Of a stretch of DNA of 64,000 nucleotides, positions 56,618 to 64,000 are shown piece by piece. Position numbers and translations under genes: made by a program. The stretch is from positions 186,001 through 250,000 of the forward strand of contig NZ_PYAS01000014.1 in assembly GCF_003014695.1 (NCBI RefSeq), read 5' to 3'. The notes under the pieces are model-generated. The model saw only the letters and a list, made by a program, of their open reading frames with translations, made no database searches and was not told the DNA's origin. Positions within the stretch are counted from its first letter, which is position 1; every line of letters starts with the position of its first letter. Source of the stretch: Dyadobacter jiangsuensis (GTDB lineage Bacteria > Bacteroidota > Bacteroidia > Cytophagales > Spirosomataceae).

Positions 56618-57922
56618 ATGGATCGCAGAACATTTATTGAAAAGTCGGCACTGGCGGGTGCGGCATTCTCCTCGCTTCCGCTGCTGGCAGCATTGAAACG
56701 GGCGTCACCGTACCGCACAGCGCTCATCGGCGCAGGCTGGTGGGGCACGAATATCCTTCGCTGCGCCATCCAGGCAGGCGAATCGAAACTGGTCGCTTTG
56801 TGTGATGTCGACCAGAACCAGCTGAAAATCTGCTCCGAAGTTTTCTCCAAACTCACGCCGGACAAGCCGAAACTGTACAAAGATTATCGCGAAATGCTGG
56901 CCAAAGAAAAGCCGGAAATCGTAATCGTGGCTACGCCCGATCACTGGCACGCGCTGTGCTGCATTGCCGCCATCGAGTCCGGCGCACACGTTTATGTCGA
57001 AAAACCCATTTCACATACCATTAAGGAAGGCCGGGCAATGGTGAATGCCACGCGCAAGCACGGGCGCATCGTGCAGGTGGGTACGCACAGGCGCGTGTCC
57101 CCGCATAACGTGTCGGGTATGGAGTTCCTGAAATCGGGTAAGGCCGGCAAGATTGGGATGGCGCGGGCGTTCGTGCATTACGGAGGCGGCCCGGGCCAGA
57201 AAACGCCCGACGCCGAACCGCCGCAAGGCCTCGATTGGGATTTCTATTGTGGCCCGGCTCCGCTCGTTCCTTATAATAAAACCATTCACCCGAAAGGTTT
57301 CCGGAATTACCTCAATTTTGCCAATGGTACGCTCGGCGACTGGGGTATTCACTGGCTGGACCAGGTGCTTTGGTGGTCGGAGCAGAAATATCCGAAGAAG
57401 GTTTACTCTACCGGAGGTCGGGCTATCCGCCAGGACAATACCGACGCCCCCGATCACCAGGTAGCCGTTTATGATTTTGACGGATTCACACTGGAATGGG
57501 AGCACCGCAATTTTGCCGCCAACAATGCCGAAAAAACGCATCCAAATCAGGCCGTAGGCGTGTATTTTTATGGAACCGAGGGCACATTTCACATGGGCTG
57601 GCTCGACGGCTGGACCTTCTACCCGACCAATCCGAACAAACCGGTGATCCATCAGGACGCACAGCTCAACAAACCCGACGACCAGAATATCCAGCAGCTC
57701 TGGGCCAACTTCCTGGAATCCATTAAAAGCAACAAACCGCCGGTTTGCGAAATTGAAGTGGGACAGCGCTCCACGAATGTGGCGTTGTTGGGGATGCTTT
57801 CCTACAAATTGGGAAGGAGCATTATTTGGGATGGTGAGAAAGAAATCATTCCCGGCGACGAGGAAGCGAACAAGTTACTGAGCCGGAATTATCGCGGCGA
57901 GTGGAAGTATCCGGAGGTGTAA
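56618..57922 (+). CDS. Gfo/Idh/MocA family oxidoreductase with Tat-type leader
   Basis: The 434-residue protein has a leader MDRRTFIEKSALAGAAFSSL with an arginine pair, suggesting export by Tat. The NAD(P)-binding domain starts at about residue 30 (YRTALIGAGWWGTNI) and the EKPISHTIKEG segment with the catalytic lysine lies at about 128. The C-terminal alpha/beta domain carries GDWGIHWLDQVLWWSEQ. Such periplasmic enzymes oxidise sugars with a tightly bound cofactor. It is probably co-transcribed with the upstream esterase. Confidence 0.9.
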   Translation: MDRRTFIEKSALAGAAFSSLPLLAALKRASPYRTALIGAGWWGTNILRCAIQAGESKLVALCDVDQNQLKICSEVFSKLTPDKPKLYKDYREMLAKEKPEIVIVATPDHWHALCCIAAIESGAHVYVEKPISHTIKEGRAMVNATRKHGRIVQVGTHRRVSPHNVSGMEFLKSGKAGKIGMARAFVHYGGGPGQKTPDAEPPQGLDWDFYCGPAPLVPYNKTIHPKGFRNYLNFANGTLGDWGIHWLDQVLWWSEQKYPKKVYSTGGRAIRQDNTDAPDHQVAVYDFDGFTLEWEHRNFAANNAEKTHPNQAVGVYFYGTEGTFHMGWLDGWTFYPTNPNKPVIHQDAQLNKPDDQNIQQLWANFLESIKSNKPPVCEIEVGQRSTNVALLGMLSYKLGRSIIWDGEKEIIPGDEEANKLLSRNYRGEWKYPEV

Positions 57923-57929
57923 AAGCGGT

Positions 57930-58100
57930 CATTTGTGGTCAGGTGTTGTCATGTGTTGTCATGTGTTGTCATTTATGGTCAGGGACCGTCATTTGGATAA
58001 ATCTCTCACTATTTTGACAATACTTGACTACAAATGACTATTCCTGACAACACCTGACCACAAATGACTATTCCTGACAACACCTGACCACAAATGACTA
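57930..58100. repeat. Inverted pair of exact 10-bp TGACNNNNNN tandem arrays
   Basis: Left arm (57930-57994), read on the minus strand: seven successive TGAC-led units (TGACGGTCCC, TGACCATAAA, TGACAACACA twice, TGACAACACC, TGACCACAAA and a start of the next), all spaced by 10 bp. Right arm (58016-58100), plus strand: about nine units such as TGACTATTCC, TGACAACACC and TGACCACAAA, also spaced by exactly 10 bp and including a 30-bp higher-order repeat. The arms can pair into a long hairpin between the convergent genes, and the right arm abuts the stop codon at 58101. Confidence 0.85.
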
Positions 58101-58457
58101 TCAATCAATCTTCACGACTTCCGCGGGGATGTTATACTGATCAACCGCCTCCCGCGCGAAGCGTACGTGCCCGCGTGGAGCCATCAGGTACAGCTTCGCA
58201 CCTTTCATTCCTGCTAATTCGCTGAGCAGCTTCCATTTGGAAATATGACCACGCATCTGGTCGGTTTTAATACAAACTTCCAGATAATGCCTGTTGAACA
58301 TATTCACACCTGTCACGTCGGGCGTAAAACGGGTGTTATCGGCCGCCCTTTCGTAGGATTTGGGCGTTTCATACCCTTCCATATTAGCCTGGATTTCCTT
58401 GAACCCGTGCGATTTTGCCCACTTTACCACAAGCGGGATGAATGCTTCTTTTTCCAT
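58101..58457 (-). CDS. Small uncharacterised cytoplasmic protein (118 aa)
   Basis: I chose the ATG at 58457 (MEKEAFIPLVVKWAKSHGFK) because the upstream in-frame extension has no protein-like composition. The 118-residue protein has YERAADNTRFTPDVTGVNMF and EVCIKTDQMRGHISKWKLLSE, which resemble a restriction-endonuclease-like fold (Asp in FTPDVT, Glu-x-Lys near EVCIKT). A nuclease role is only a guess from this pattern. Confidence 0.6.
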   Translation of the reverse strand: MEKEAFIPLVVKWAKSHGFKEIQANMEGYETPKSYERAADNTRFTPDVTGVNMFNRHYLEVCIKTDQMRGHISKWKLLSELAGMKGAKLYLMAPRGHVRFAREAVDQYNIPAEVVKID

Positions 58458-58616
58458 AATGAAATGAATAATTTTCTGCTCTAAAACCAGCAGTTTATAC
58501 AATACAAATCTTGACTGAGCAGAGGGGATATAACAGGAGCGATATTCCCGGTGGAGCAGGATCTTGAAGAAAGATAGCCAATTTTCCGCAAAACCGCAAA
58601 TTTCACGCAAGCGCCA

Positions 58617-58943
58617 TCAGTCATCCAGTTCATCCCTGAAATTATTGTAAGCCGAAAGCAATTCGCGATGTGTTTTGGTATTCTGTTGAACCAGCGCCAG
58701 TTCCACACCCTTCTTGTAAATTCCATCAGCCTTTTCCACTTTTTCCAATGCAGCAAAAAATGCGCCAGCATGGTAATAAGTGGGCAGATATTCCGGGTGT
58801 TTTTCGAGGAGAAGGTCGAAAAACCGTTCCGCTTCCCTCAGATCTGACTTGGAATACTCGATCGCGAGCGCGTAGGCATTGAACGGATCAGCCGGGTCTT
58901 CTTCGTAAAAAGCGATCAAATTGGCTAGTAAGGAGTTATTCAT
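58617..58943 (-). CDS. TPR-like helical protein (108 aa)
   Basis: The 108-residue protein is almost wholly helical and holds about two and a half TPR-like units, for example AERFFDLLLEKHPEYLPTYY followed by EKADGIYKKGVEL. It has no signal peptide. It lies upstream of the 118-residue gene on the same strand, with a 159-bp gap. Confidence 0.75.
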   Translation of the reverse strand: MNNSLLANLIAFYEEDPADPFNAYALAIEYSKSDLREAERFFDLLLEKHPEYLPTYYHAGAFFAALEKVEKADGIYKKGVELALVQQNTKTHRELLSAYNNFRDELDD

Positions 58944-59037
58944 CGATATTATTATGCTTGCATACTATTTACTTTTCCCTTAATTTGCCCGGGCAAAGTT
59001 ATTCTCATCAAACGTAAAGATAAGTAACCATACCATC

Positions 59038-59775
59038 ATGAAAATACTCGTTTGTATAACTAATGTCCCCGATACAACAGCCAAGATAAGCTTCACCGAC
59101 AACGACACCAAACTAAACAAGAACGGTGTGCAGTTCATCATCGGTCCTTACGACGACTACGCGCTCGCTCGTGGTGTAGAGCTGAAAGAGCAATCCGGCG
59201 GCACCCTGACCGTCCTGCATGTGGGCGAAGCCGACGCCGAGCCGCAGATTCGCAAAGCGCTCGCAATCGGCGCCGACGATGCCATCCGCGTGAATGCCGA
59301 TCCGCAGGACTCGTATTTCGTGGCGGCGCAAATCGCGCACATTGCCAGCCAAAACAGCTACGACCTCATTCTGATGGGCCGCGAATCGATCGATTACAAC
59401 AGCGGCGTAGTGCACGGGCTGGTTGGCGAAATGCTGGGTATTCCCTCCTACTCCCCGGTCATGAAGCTCGATCTGGAAGGCGGCAATGCAACAATTACCC
59501 GTGAAATCGACGGCGGAAAAGAAGTGCTCAAAGCACCGCTGCCCCTGGTTTTAGGTTGCCAGGAACCGATCGCCGAATGGAAAATCCCGAATATGCGGGG
59601 CATTATGACTGCCCGTACCAAGCCATTGAATGTGGTAGAACCGGTTTCCGTGGACGATATGACCGTGCCGCAAACTTACCGGTTGCCCGCTCCGAAGGGT
59701 GCCTGCAAAATGATTCCGGCCAGCGAAGCGGAAACGCTCATTAAACTGCTGCAAACAGTAGCAAAAGTCCTGTAA
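59038..59775 (+). CDS. etfB: Electron transfer flavoprotein subunit beta
   Basis: The 245-residue protein starts MKILVCITNVPDTTAKISF and has the adenine-nucleotide binding-type fold of EtfB with YDLILMGRESIDYNSGVVHG and the conserved VEPVSVDDM segment. It pairs with EtfA to pass electrons from acyl-CoA dehydrogenases to the respiratory chain. It is followed by etfA 37 bp downstream. Confidence 0.95.
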   Translation: MKILVCITNVPDTTAKISFTDNDTKLNKNGVQFIIGPYDDYALARGVELKEQSGGTLTVLHVGEADAEPQIRKALAIGADDAIRVNADPQDSYFVAAQIAHIASQNSYDLILMGRESIDYNSGVVHGLVGEMLGIPSYSPVMKLDLEGGNATITREIDGGKEVLKAPLPLVLGCQEPIAEWKIPNMRGIMTARTKPLNVVEPVSVDDMTVPQTYRLPAPKGACKMIPASEAETLIKLLQTVAKVL

Positions 59776-59812
59776 CGCGCGGCTAATCTTTCACATCCAA
59801 ACGAACACGATC

Positions 59813-60787
59813 ATGTCAGTCCTTATATATGTAGAACTCGATAACGGTTACATCAAGAAAACTTCCCTGGAAGCCGTGGCTTACGGCGCCAAAGTGGCGG
59901 AAAAAACCGGCGGCCAGGCCGTGGTGCTGGCGCTGGGCAAGGCGGAAAATGCCGAGCTGGAAAAAGCGGGCAAATATGGTGCAACCAAAGTGCTCCACGG
60001 AGCCGACGCCAAACTGGAACACGAAAACAGCCTCGCCTACGCGGACGCACTGGTGCAGGCAGCTGCGCAGGAAGGCAGCAAAGTCATTATCCTTTCCAAA
60101 TCCGGCCTCGGCGATGCCATGGCAGCCCGTGCAGCCGCGAAGCTGAAAGCAGGTATCGTGTCCGGCGTGACCGCATTGCCTGAAACCGAAGGTGGTTTTA
60201 AAGTGACGCGGAGCATTTTTACCGGCAAAGCATTCGCTACGACGGAAATCAAGTCGGATATTAAGGTACTCGTCGTTCGCAAGAATGCGGTGGAAATCGA
60301 CGAGGCTAACCTGACCGGCAGTAACGCAGCTGTGGAAGCATTCCAACCTGCATTGCGCGACAGCGATTTCACGGCGAGTGTCTTAAGTGTCGAGAAAGCA
60401 GATTCCGAACTATCCCTTACCGAGGCGGAGATCATCGTTTCCGGCGGACGCGGTATGAAAGGTCCCGAGCATTGGCAGCCGCTGATTGACCTCGCCAAAG
60501 CATTGGGCGCTGCAACCGGCTGTTCCAAACCTGTTTCCGATCTTGACTGGCGCCCGCACCACGAGCACATCGGGCAAACAGGCATTAAGGTGGCTCCGGC
60601 CCTGTACATCGCCTGCGGCATTTCGGGCGCAATCCAGCACCTCGCGGGTGTGAACGGTTCCAAATGCATTGTCGTAATCAACAAAGATCCGGAAGCACCA
60701 TTCTTCAAAGCAGCCGACTACGGCATTGTGGGCGACGTTTTTGAAATATTGCCCAAACTGACGGAGGCTGCAAAAAGCCTCAAATAG
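59813..60787 (+). CDS. etfA: Electron transfer flavoprotein subunit alpha
   Basis: The 324-residue protein has the N-terminal alpha/beta domain and the FAD-binding C-terminal domain with ETF alpha signatures: VSGGRGMKGPEHW, the HIGQTGIKVAPALYIACGIS segment and CIVVINKDPEAPFFKAADYGIVGD. Together with EtfB it forms the FAD-carrying electron carrier. Confidence 0.96.
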   Translation: MSVLIYVELDNGYIKKTSLEAVAYGAKVAEKTGGQAVVLALGKAENAELEKAGKYGATKVLHGADAKLEHENSLAYADALVQAAAQEGSKVIILSKSGLGDAMAARAAAKLKAGIVSGVTALPETEGGFKVTRSIFTGKAFATTEIKSDIKVLVVRKNAVEIDEANLTGSNAAVEAFQPALRDSDFTASVLSVEKADSELSLTEAEIIVSGGRGMKGPEHWQPLIDLAKALGAATGCSKPVSDLDWRPHHEHIGQTGIKVAPALYIACGISGAIQHLAGVNGSKCIVVINKDPEAPFFKAADYGIVGDVFEILPKLTEAAKSLK

Positions 60788-60789
60788 TG

Positions 60790-60858
60790 GTTTTAAGGCT
60801 CTTTTTTCAAATTACTTGAAATAACAGTCTGCAAAAAAAGGGCTTAAAATCAGTTGAT
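60790..60858 (+). terminator. Imperfect hairpin after etfA
   Basis: TTTTAAGGCTCTTTTTT near 60790 can pair imperfectly with AAAAAAAGGGCTTAAAA near 60833-60850, giving a plausible weak terminator of the etf operon. Confidence 0.45.
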
Positions 60859-60901
60859 TAACTTATTTTAATTTTTGCCCTGCCGACAGGCGCCCAATCT
60901 T

Positions 60902-60946
60902 AACCCTTACAGCATTTTTTTATGCAGTAAGGGTTATTTATTTTTG
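60902..60946 (+). promoter_or_regulatory. Hairpin with a -7-like box before the nuclease/UVR gene
   Basis: AACCCTTACAGCAT (60902-60915) pairs with ATGCAGTAAGGGTT (60922-60935) with one mismatch, T-rich afterwards. TATTTTTG at 60939-60946 fits the -7 consensus exactly but lies 135 bases before the next start codon, and a -33 element is not evident. It may be a terminator followed by the next promoter. Confidence 0.45.
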
Positions 60947-61081
60947 CACCTTTGATCCCGCCAATGGCGCTTTTCAAACAGGAACACTTTACAGGGTTTA
61001 CTTGTTAATTCGTTGAAAATCAAGAATCAGCCCTAAGACCATTCACCACGACTGTTAACCATTTGCGCATTTAATTTAAAC

Positions 61082-61675
61082 GTGAAAAAAATTAAGTTAG
61101 AAATTCTGGGGCTTTCACCAAGCCAATCCCAAGCCGGTTCGTTTGCATTGGTACTTGGAGAAGAACTCGGCAACCGCAGGCTGCCTATTATCATTGGCGT
61201 ATTCGAAGCGCAAGCCATTGCCGTCCAGATTGAAAACATAGTACCCAACCGCCCGATGACGCACGACCTCTTCAAATCGTTCGCCGACGGCATGAATTAT
61301 ACATTGAAGGAAATCGTCATTTCCGACCTCAAAGAGGGCATTTTCTACGCCAAAATAGTTTGTACCGACAACCTTCGCGAAGTGGAGATCGACGCACGCC
61401 CGTCGGACGCGATCGCGATAGGCCTCCGTTTCGACATCCCTATTTATACCTACGAAACCATTTTGTCGGAGGCAGGTATTGTTTCCAGCTCCGTGACTGA
61501 GGAAGAAGATGAGGACGAGGACGCCGTTCGCGAAACCATCCGACCTTCCGGCTCAAAGGACTCGCTCCGCGACCTTACCTACGACGAGCTGCAACGTATG
61601 CTCGACGACGCCCTTTCCAAAGAGGATTACGAGAAGGCTGCCAAGATCCGCGACGAAATGGGAAGACGGAACTAA
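61082..61675 (+). CDS. Bifunctional nuclease-domain protein with C-terminal UVR motif
   Basis: The start is a GTG at 61082; no ATG is in frame near it. The 197-residue protein has an N-terminal BFN/DUF151 domain (about 1-135, with RRLPIIIGVFEAQAIAV and ARPSDAIAIGLRF), an acidic linker (EEEDEDEDAV) and a UVR-type motif at the end (LDDALSKEDYEKAAKIRDEM). BFN-domain proteins have reported RNase/DNase activity in plants. The UVR motif normally mediates protein contacts in UvrB and UvrC. A link to nucleic-acid metabolism is likely, not proven. Confidence 0.88.
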   Translation: MKKIKLEILGLSPSQSQAGSFALVLGEELGNRRLPIIIGVFEAQAIAVQIENIVPNRPMTHDLFKSFADGMNYTLKEIVISDLKEGIFYAKIVCTDNLREVEIDARPSDAIAIGLRFDIPIYTYETILSEAGIVSSSVTEEEDEDEDAVRETIRPSGSKDSLRDLTYDELQRMLDDALSKEDYEKAAKIRDEMGRRN

Positions 61676-61742
61676 AACTGTCATTATCGTTAAAAATAGT
61701 TAAGGATTGTCCCCAAAAGGGCTGTTTTGAAATTTTAATCCT

Positions 61743-61750
61743 TATTTTTG
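61743..61750 (+). promoter_or_regulatory. -7-like box before ftsX
   Basis: TATTTTTG fits TAnnTTTG exactly and lies about 55 bases before the ftsX ATG. A TTTG is present only 13 bp upstream, shorter than the usual spacing. Confidence 0.35.
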
Positions 61751-61804
61751 CCCGGGTCGTATTCCAGAAAACAGAACCTACGACGAGCGAAATCCTACGC
61801 TGTT

Positions 61805-62683
61805 ATGCCTAAAAAAAAGAAGATCGGGAGTTACCCCAACGCAATGATCGTCATGAGCCTTACGGCTGCATTGTTTCTGATCGGTTTTTGCGGACTCCTG
61901 GTGATCCAATCCAAAAAGCTGGTTTCCATCATTCGCCAGAACATCGAAGTGCGGGTGTTCGTTGACAAACAAGTTTCCAAAGCTGGTCAGGATTCGATCC
62001 TCAACATTATCCAGGCGAAGCCGTTTGTCCTGAAATCCACCGAAACAAAAGCGATTACCTTCGTTTCAAAAGAAGAAGCCGCCAAGGAATTTATCGAAGG
62101 TACCAAAGAAGACTTCGGGTCTTTTCTGGGGGAAAACCCATTGCGCGACAGCTACCGGGTGAAAATCCAGGAAGACTACTTCGAAGAAGCCAAGCTGCAA
62201 CAGATCAAGAAAGAGCTGGATCAGGTGAAAGGTGTGTACGAGGTGGTGTACCAGGAGGACCTCGCGGACAATATCAACCGCAACGTAACCAAAATCTACA
62301 TCGTGCTGGCAAGCTTTGCATTAATCATGCTGATTATCATTGTATTGCTGGTTAACAACACCATTAAGCTGGCCATTTACTCGCAGCGCTTCCTGATCCG
62401 CAGTATGCAGCTCGTGGGTGCTACCAATGGATTTATCCAGAAACCTTATGTAATGCGCGGCGCCATTCAGGGACTTATTGGCGGCGTTATTGCTGCGATT
62501 CTGCTGATCGGCCTGCAACAGCTGGCGATCCGTAATGTGGAAGGACTTGCGCTATTACAGGAATATGACAAGATTGTGATCCTGATCGCTTCTGTGGTGG
62601 GTCTCGGTGTGGCGGTCGGTGTAGCGAGCACCTACCAGTCGCTGGCGCGCTACCTGCGTATGGCACTCGACGATCTTTATTGA
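61805..62683 (+). CDS. ftsX: Cell division protein FtsX (permease-like)
   Basis: I chose the ATG at 61805 (MPKKKKIGSYPNAMIVMSLT), since the longer frame begins with TTG and overlaps the promoter-like box. The 292-residue protein has one N-terminal membrane segment, a periplasmic domain (about 50-165) and three further segments, as in FtsX. It works with the ATPase FtsE to activate peptidoglycan hydrolases at division; ftsE is not adjacent. The next genes are a DUF3098 protein and uppP, a cell-wall gene set. Confidence 0.92.
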   Translation: MPKKKKIGSYPNAMIVMSLTAALFLIGFCGLLVIQSKKLVSIIRQNIEVRVFVDKQVSKAGQDSILNIIQAKPFVLKSTETKAITFVSKEEAAKEFIEGTKEDFGSFLGENPLRDSYRVKIQEDYFEEAKLQQIKKELDQVKGVYEVVYQEDLADNINRNVTKIYIVLASFALIMLIIIVLLVNNTIKLAIYSQRFLIRSMQLVGATNGFIQKPYVMRGAIQGLIGGVIAAILLIGLQQLAIRNVEGLALLQEYDKIVILIASVVGLGVAVGVASTYQSLARYLRMALDDLY

Positions 62684-62767
62684 TCCGGCAACTTTTACCG
62701 CGGGCGGCCTCGTGCGGCCCGTTCCTCTTATCAGACATTCAAGAACAGTAACCGATAAATAAACGTT

Positions 62768-62983
62768 ATGAGTACTTCAAAAAATGAACTTCCATTTTCA
62801 TCATCCAATTATGTGATGATGCTGGTCGGTATTGCGGTGATCCTCGCAGGCTTCCTGATCATGACTTTCGATAGCGAAGAGTTTGGTTTCGGCTTTTTAG
62901 GCCTGACCCTCGGCCCCGTCATTACCATTGCGGGCTTCATCATCGAGTTCTGGGCGATCCTCCGTAAACCCGCTAATTCATGA
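62768..62983 (+). CDS. DUF3098 small membrane protein
   Basis: The 71-residue protein has two membrane helices and matches the DUF3098 family, common next to ftsX and uppP in Bacteroidota. Its function is unknown. It overlaps uppP by 4 bases (ATGA). Confidence 0.9.
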   Translation: MSTSKNELPFSSSNYVMMLVGIAVILAGFLIMTFDSEEFGFGFLGLTLGPVITIAGFIIEFWAILRKPANS

Positions 62984-63756
62984 GTATCTGGCAGGCGATC
63001 ATTCTAGCAATTGTTGAAGGAATTACCGAGTTTTTGCCCATCTCTTCTACCGGGCATATGATTATAGCCTCCTCATTCATGGGGATCAGCCATCTGGAAT
63101 TCACCAAAATGTTCACGGTCAATATCCAGTTCGGGGCTATACTTTCCGTACTCGTACTTTACTGGAAGCGTTTTTTCCAGACTACCGATTTCTATTTCAA
63201 ACTTTTCGTGGCATTTCTGCCGGCAGCCGTAATAGGCTTCCTGCTGAACGATTTCATCGATGCATTGCTCGAAAACGTGTGGGTAGTGTCGATCTCATTG
63301 CTCCTCGGAGGTTTTGTACTGATTTTCATCGATCGCATCGCGAACGATACCCGTGAAAAGGTGATTACCTTTCCTACCGCATTAAAAATCGGCTTTTTCC
63401 AATGCATCGCGATGATTCCGGGCGTTTCGCGTTCGGCTTCGACCATTATCGGCGGTATGCTCAATGGCTTGTCGAGGAAACAGGCAGCTGAATTCTCGTT
63501 CTTCCTGGCCGTACCTACCATGGCCGCCGCAGGAGGTTATAAGCTTTTGAAAACTTACGATACCATTCAAAAGGAAGATATTCAGACCTTGCTGATCGGC
63601 AATGCAGTCGCATTCGTAGTGGCTATGCTGGCGATCAAGTTCTTCATCAGCTTCCTGACGAAATACGGCTTTAAAGTTTTCGGCTACTACCGCATCATCC
63701 TCGGCCTGATCCTGCTCGGTTTGCTGGCATCGGGTTATCAGCTGGATGTTGTTTAA
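62980..63756 (+). CDS. uppP: Undecaprenyl-diphosphatase
   Basis: The 258-residue membrane protein shows the BacA/UppP signatures ILAIVEGITEFLPISSTGHM near the start and PGVSRSASTIIGGML later. It dephosphorylates undecaprenyl diphosphate so that the lipid carrier of cell-wall synthesis can be reused, and its excess gives bacitracin resistance. It is coupled to the DUF3098 gene. Confidence 0.96.
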   Translation: MSIWQAIILAIVEGITEFLPISSTGHMIIASSFMGISHLEFTKMFTVNIQFGAILSVLVLYWKRFFQTTDFYFKLFVAFLPAAVIGFLLNDFIDALLENVWVVSISLLLGGFVLIFIDRIANDTREKVITFPTALKIGFFQCIAMIPGVSRSASTIIGGMLNGLSRKQAAEFSFFLAVPTMAAAGGYKLLKTYDTIQKEDIQTLLIGNAVAFVVAMLAIKFFISFLTKYGFKVFGYYRIILGLILLGLLASGYQLDVV

Positions 63757-63762
63757 AAATTG

Positions 63763-63896
63763 ACGGCCGACGGCCGACCGCTGACCACCGATTATCTTGG
63801 CCTTCGGTCTTATCATAGACCATAGCCTAAGGCACTCGGCGGTCAGTCGTCGGCCGTCGGTGGTCAACACTTCAACCATCGGCGGTCGGCCGTCAA
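63763..63896. repeat. GC-rich TGACGGCCGA repeat block with inverted arms before truB
   Basis: The left arm (63763-63791) holds TGACGGCCGA-like and TGACCACCGA units. Right arms (63837-63865 and 63879-63896) read CGGCGGTCAGTCGTCGGCC, CGTCGGTGGTCAA and CGGCGGTCGGCCGTCAA. The middle has an imperfect hairpin (GGCCTTCGGTCT.. and AGACCATAGCCT). The block sits between uppP and truB with its first unit six bases past the uppP stop. Confidence 0.75.
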
Positions 63897-63908
63897 AAAT
63901 TCCCTAAT

Positions 63909-64000
63909 TTGAACCAACAAGAAAACATACCCGACGAAGGCGAGGTCATTTTGATTGACAAGCCGTTGACGTGGACTTCATTTGATGTGGCCAACAAGCT
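63909..64000 (+). CDS. truB: tRNA pseudouridine synthase B, N-terminal part (cut by window end)
   Basis: The frame opens with a TTG at 63909 and reads MNQQENIPDEGEVILIDKPL and then TWTSFDVANK, typical of TruB, which makes pseudouridine 55 in tRNA. No ATG is found in frame upstream, and the repeat block ends 12 bases before. The rest lies outside the window. Confidence 0.8.
   Translation, partial: MNQQENIPDEGEVILIDKPLTWTSFDVANK

Noticed and set aside
57930..58100. CRISPR array
   Set aside because: The units are 10 bp, with no unique spacers of 25-40 bp and no cas genes, so this is a short tandem repeat and not CRISPR.
58481..58771. A 96-codon minus-strand frame between the two small genes
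   Set aside because: It overlaps the better supported TPR-like gene in another frame and has no protein-like features.

Overview
The window looks like a chromosomal segment of a Bacteroidota bacterium of the Cytophagales, most like Dyadobacter or a close relative. This rests on a secreted protein with a type IX secretion (T9SS) C-terminal sorting domain, Bacteroidota-type promoters (TTTG, about 20 bp, then TAnnTTTG), weak Shine-Dalgarno sequences, and families typical of the phylum such as DUF1080, DUF3098, DUF5009 and the HGSNAT-like membrane family. The taxon is inferred from protein character, not from a marker-gene search. I see no rRNA, tRNA, intact insertion sequence, prophage or CRISPR array.

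Layout. 1-10.2 kb: the end of an ECF sigma gene with a small membrane partner, a GNAT acetyltransferase, a thioredoxin-fold protein without its cysteines, a radical SAM/DUF4130 putative DNA-repair pair, a three-module carbohydrate-binding T9SS protein, an M61 peptidase, a DUF1080 protein and lspA. 10.2-10.7 kb: a non-coding stretch rich in REP-like inverted repeats. 10.7-20.1 kb: tandem aconitases (acnB-acnA), topA, a zinc-less sirtuin and folD. 20.3-28.5 kb: an XRE/S24-like regulator, divergent menE and menB, an EVE protein, a secreted protein, an RlmI-like methyltransferase and a TPR protein. 28.6-38.6 kb: the translation cluster thrS-infC-rpmI-rplT, a phosphocholine-type phospholipase C, dnaK and a short-chain dehydrogenase. 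38.8-45.6 kb: a large secreted esterase, VanZ, pgi, a sugar isomerase-like protein and an acyltransferase-like membrane protein.

45.8-53.0 kb is the most interesting block: five tightly packed genes (SWIM zinc finger, DUF5691, MoxR-type AAA+ ATPase, DUF5682, VWA protein) with overlaps or gaps of at most 10 bp. It resembles the poorly understood yehL/yehM/yehP/yehQ gene set of E. coli. 53-64 kb: a beta-lactamase-like serine hydrolase, rluF, an acetyl xylan esterase with a Gfo/Idh/MocA oxidoreductase, two small genes, etfBA, a bifunctional-nuclease/UVR protein, ftsX, a DUF3098 protein, uppP and the start of truB.

A second theme is a set of intergenic repeats built from TGAC-led units, at about 20.06, 26.25, 38.57-38.81, 57.93-58.10 and 63.76-63.90 kb. 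Two of them have an almost exact 10-bp period and face each other as inverted arrays between convergent genes. They start at or within a few bases of stop codons. A related GACCGCCG-type sequence also appears inside a coding region, as a 5-residue tandem repeat in the DUF5682 gene.
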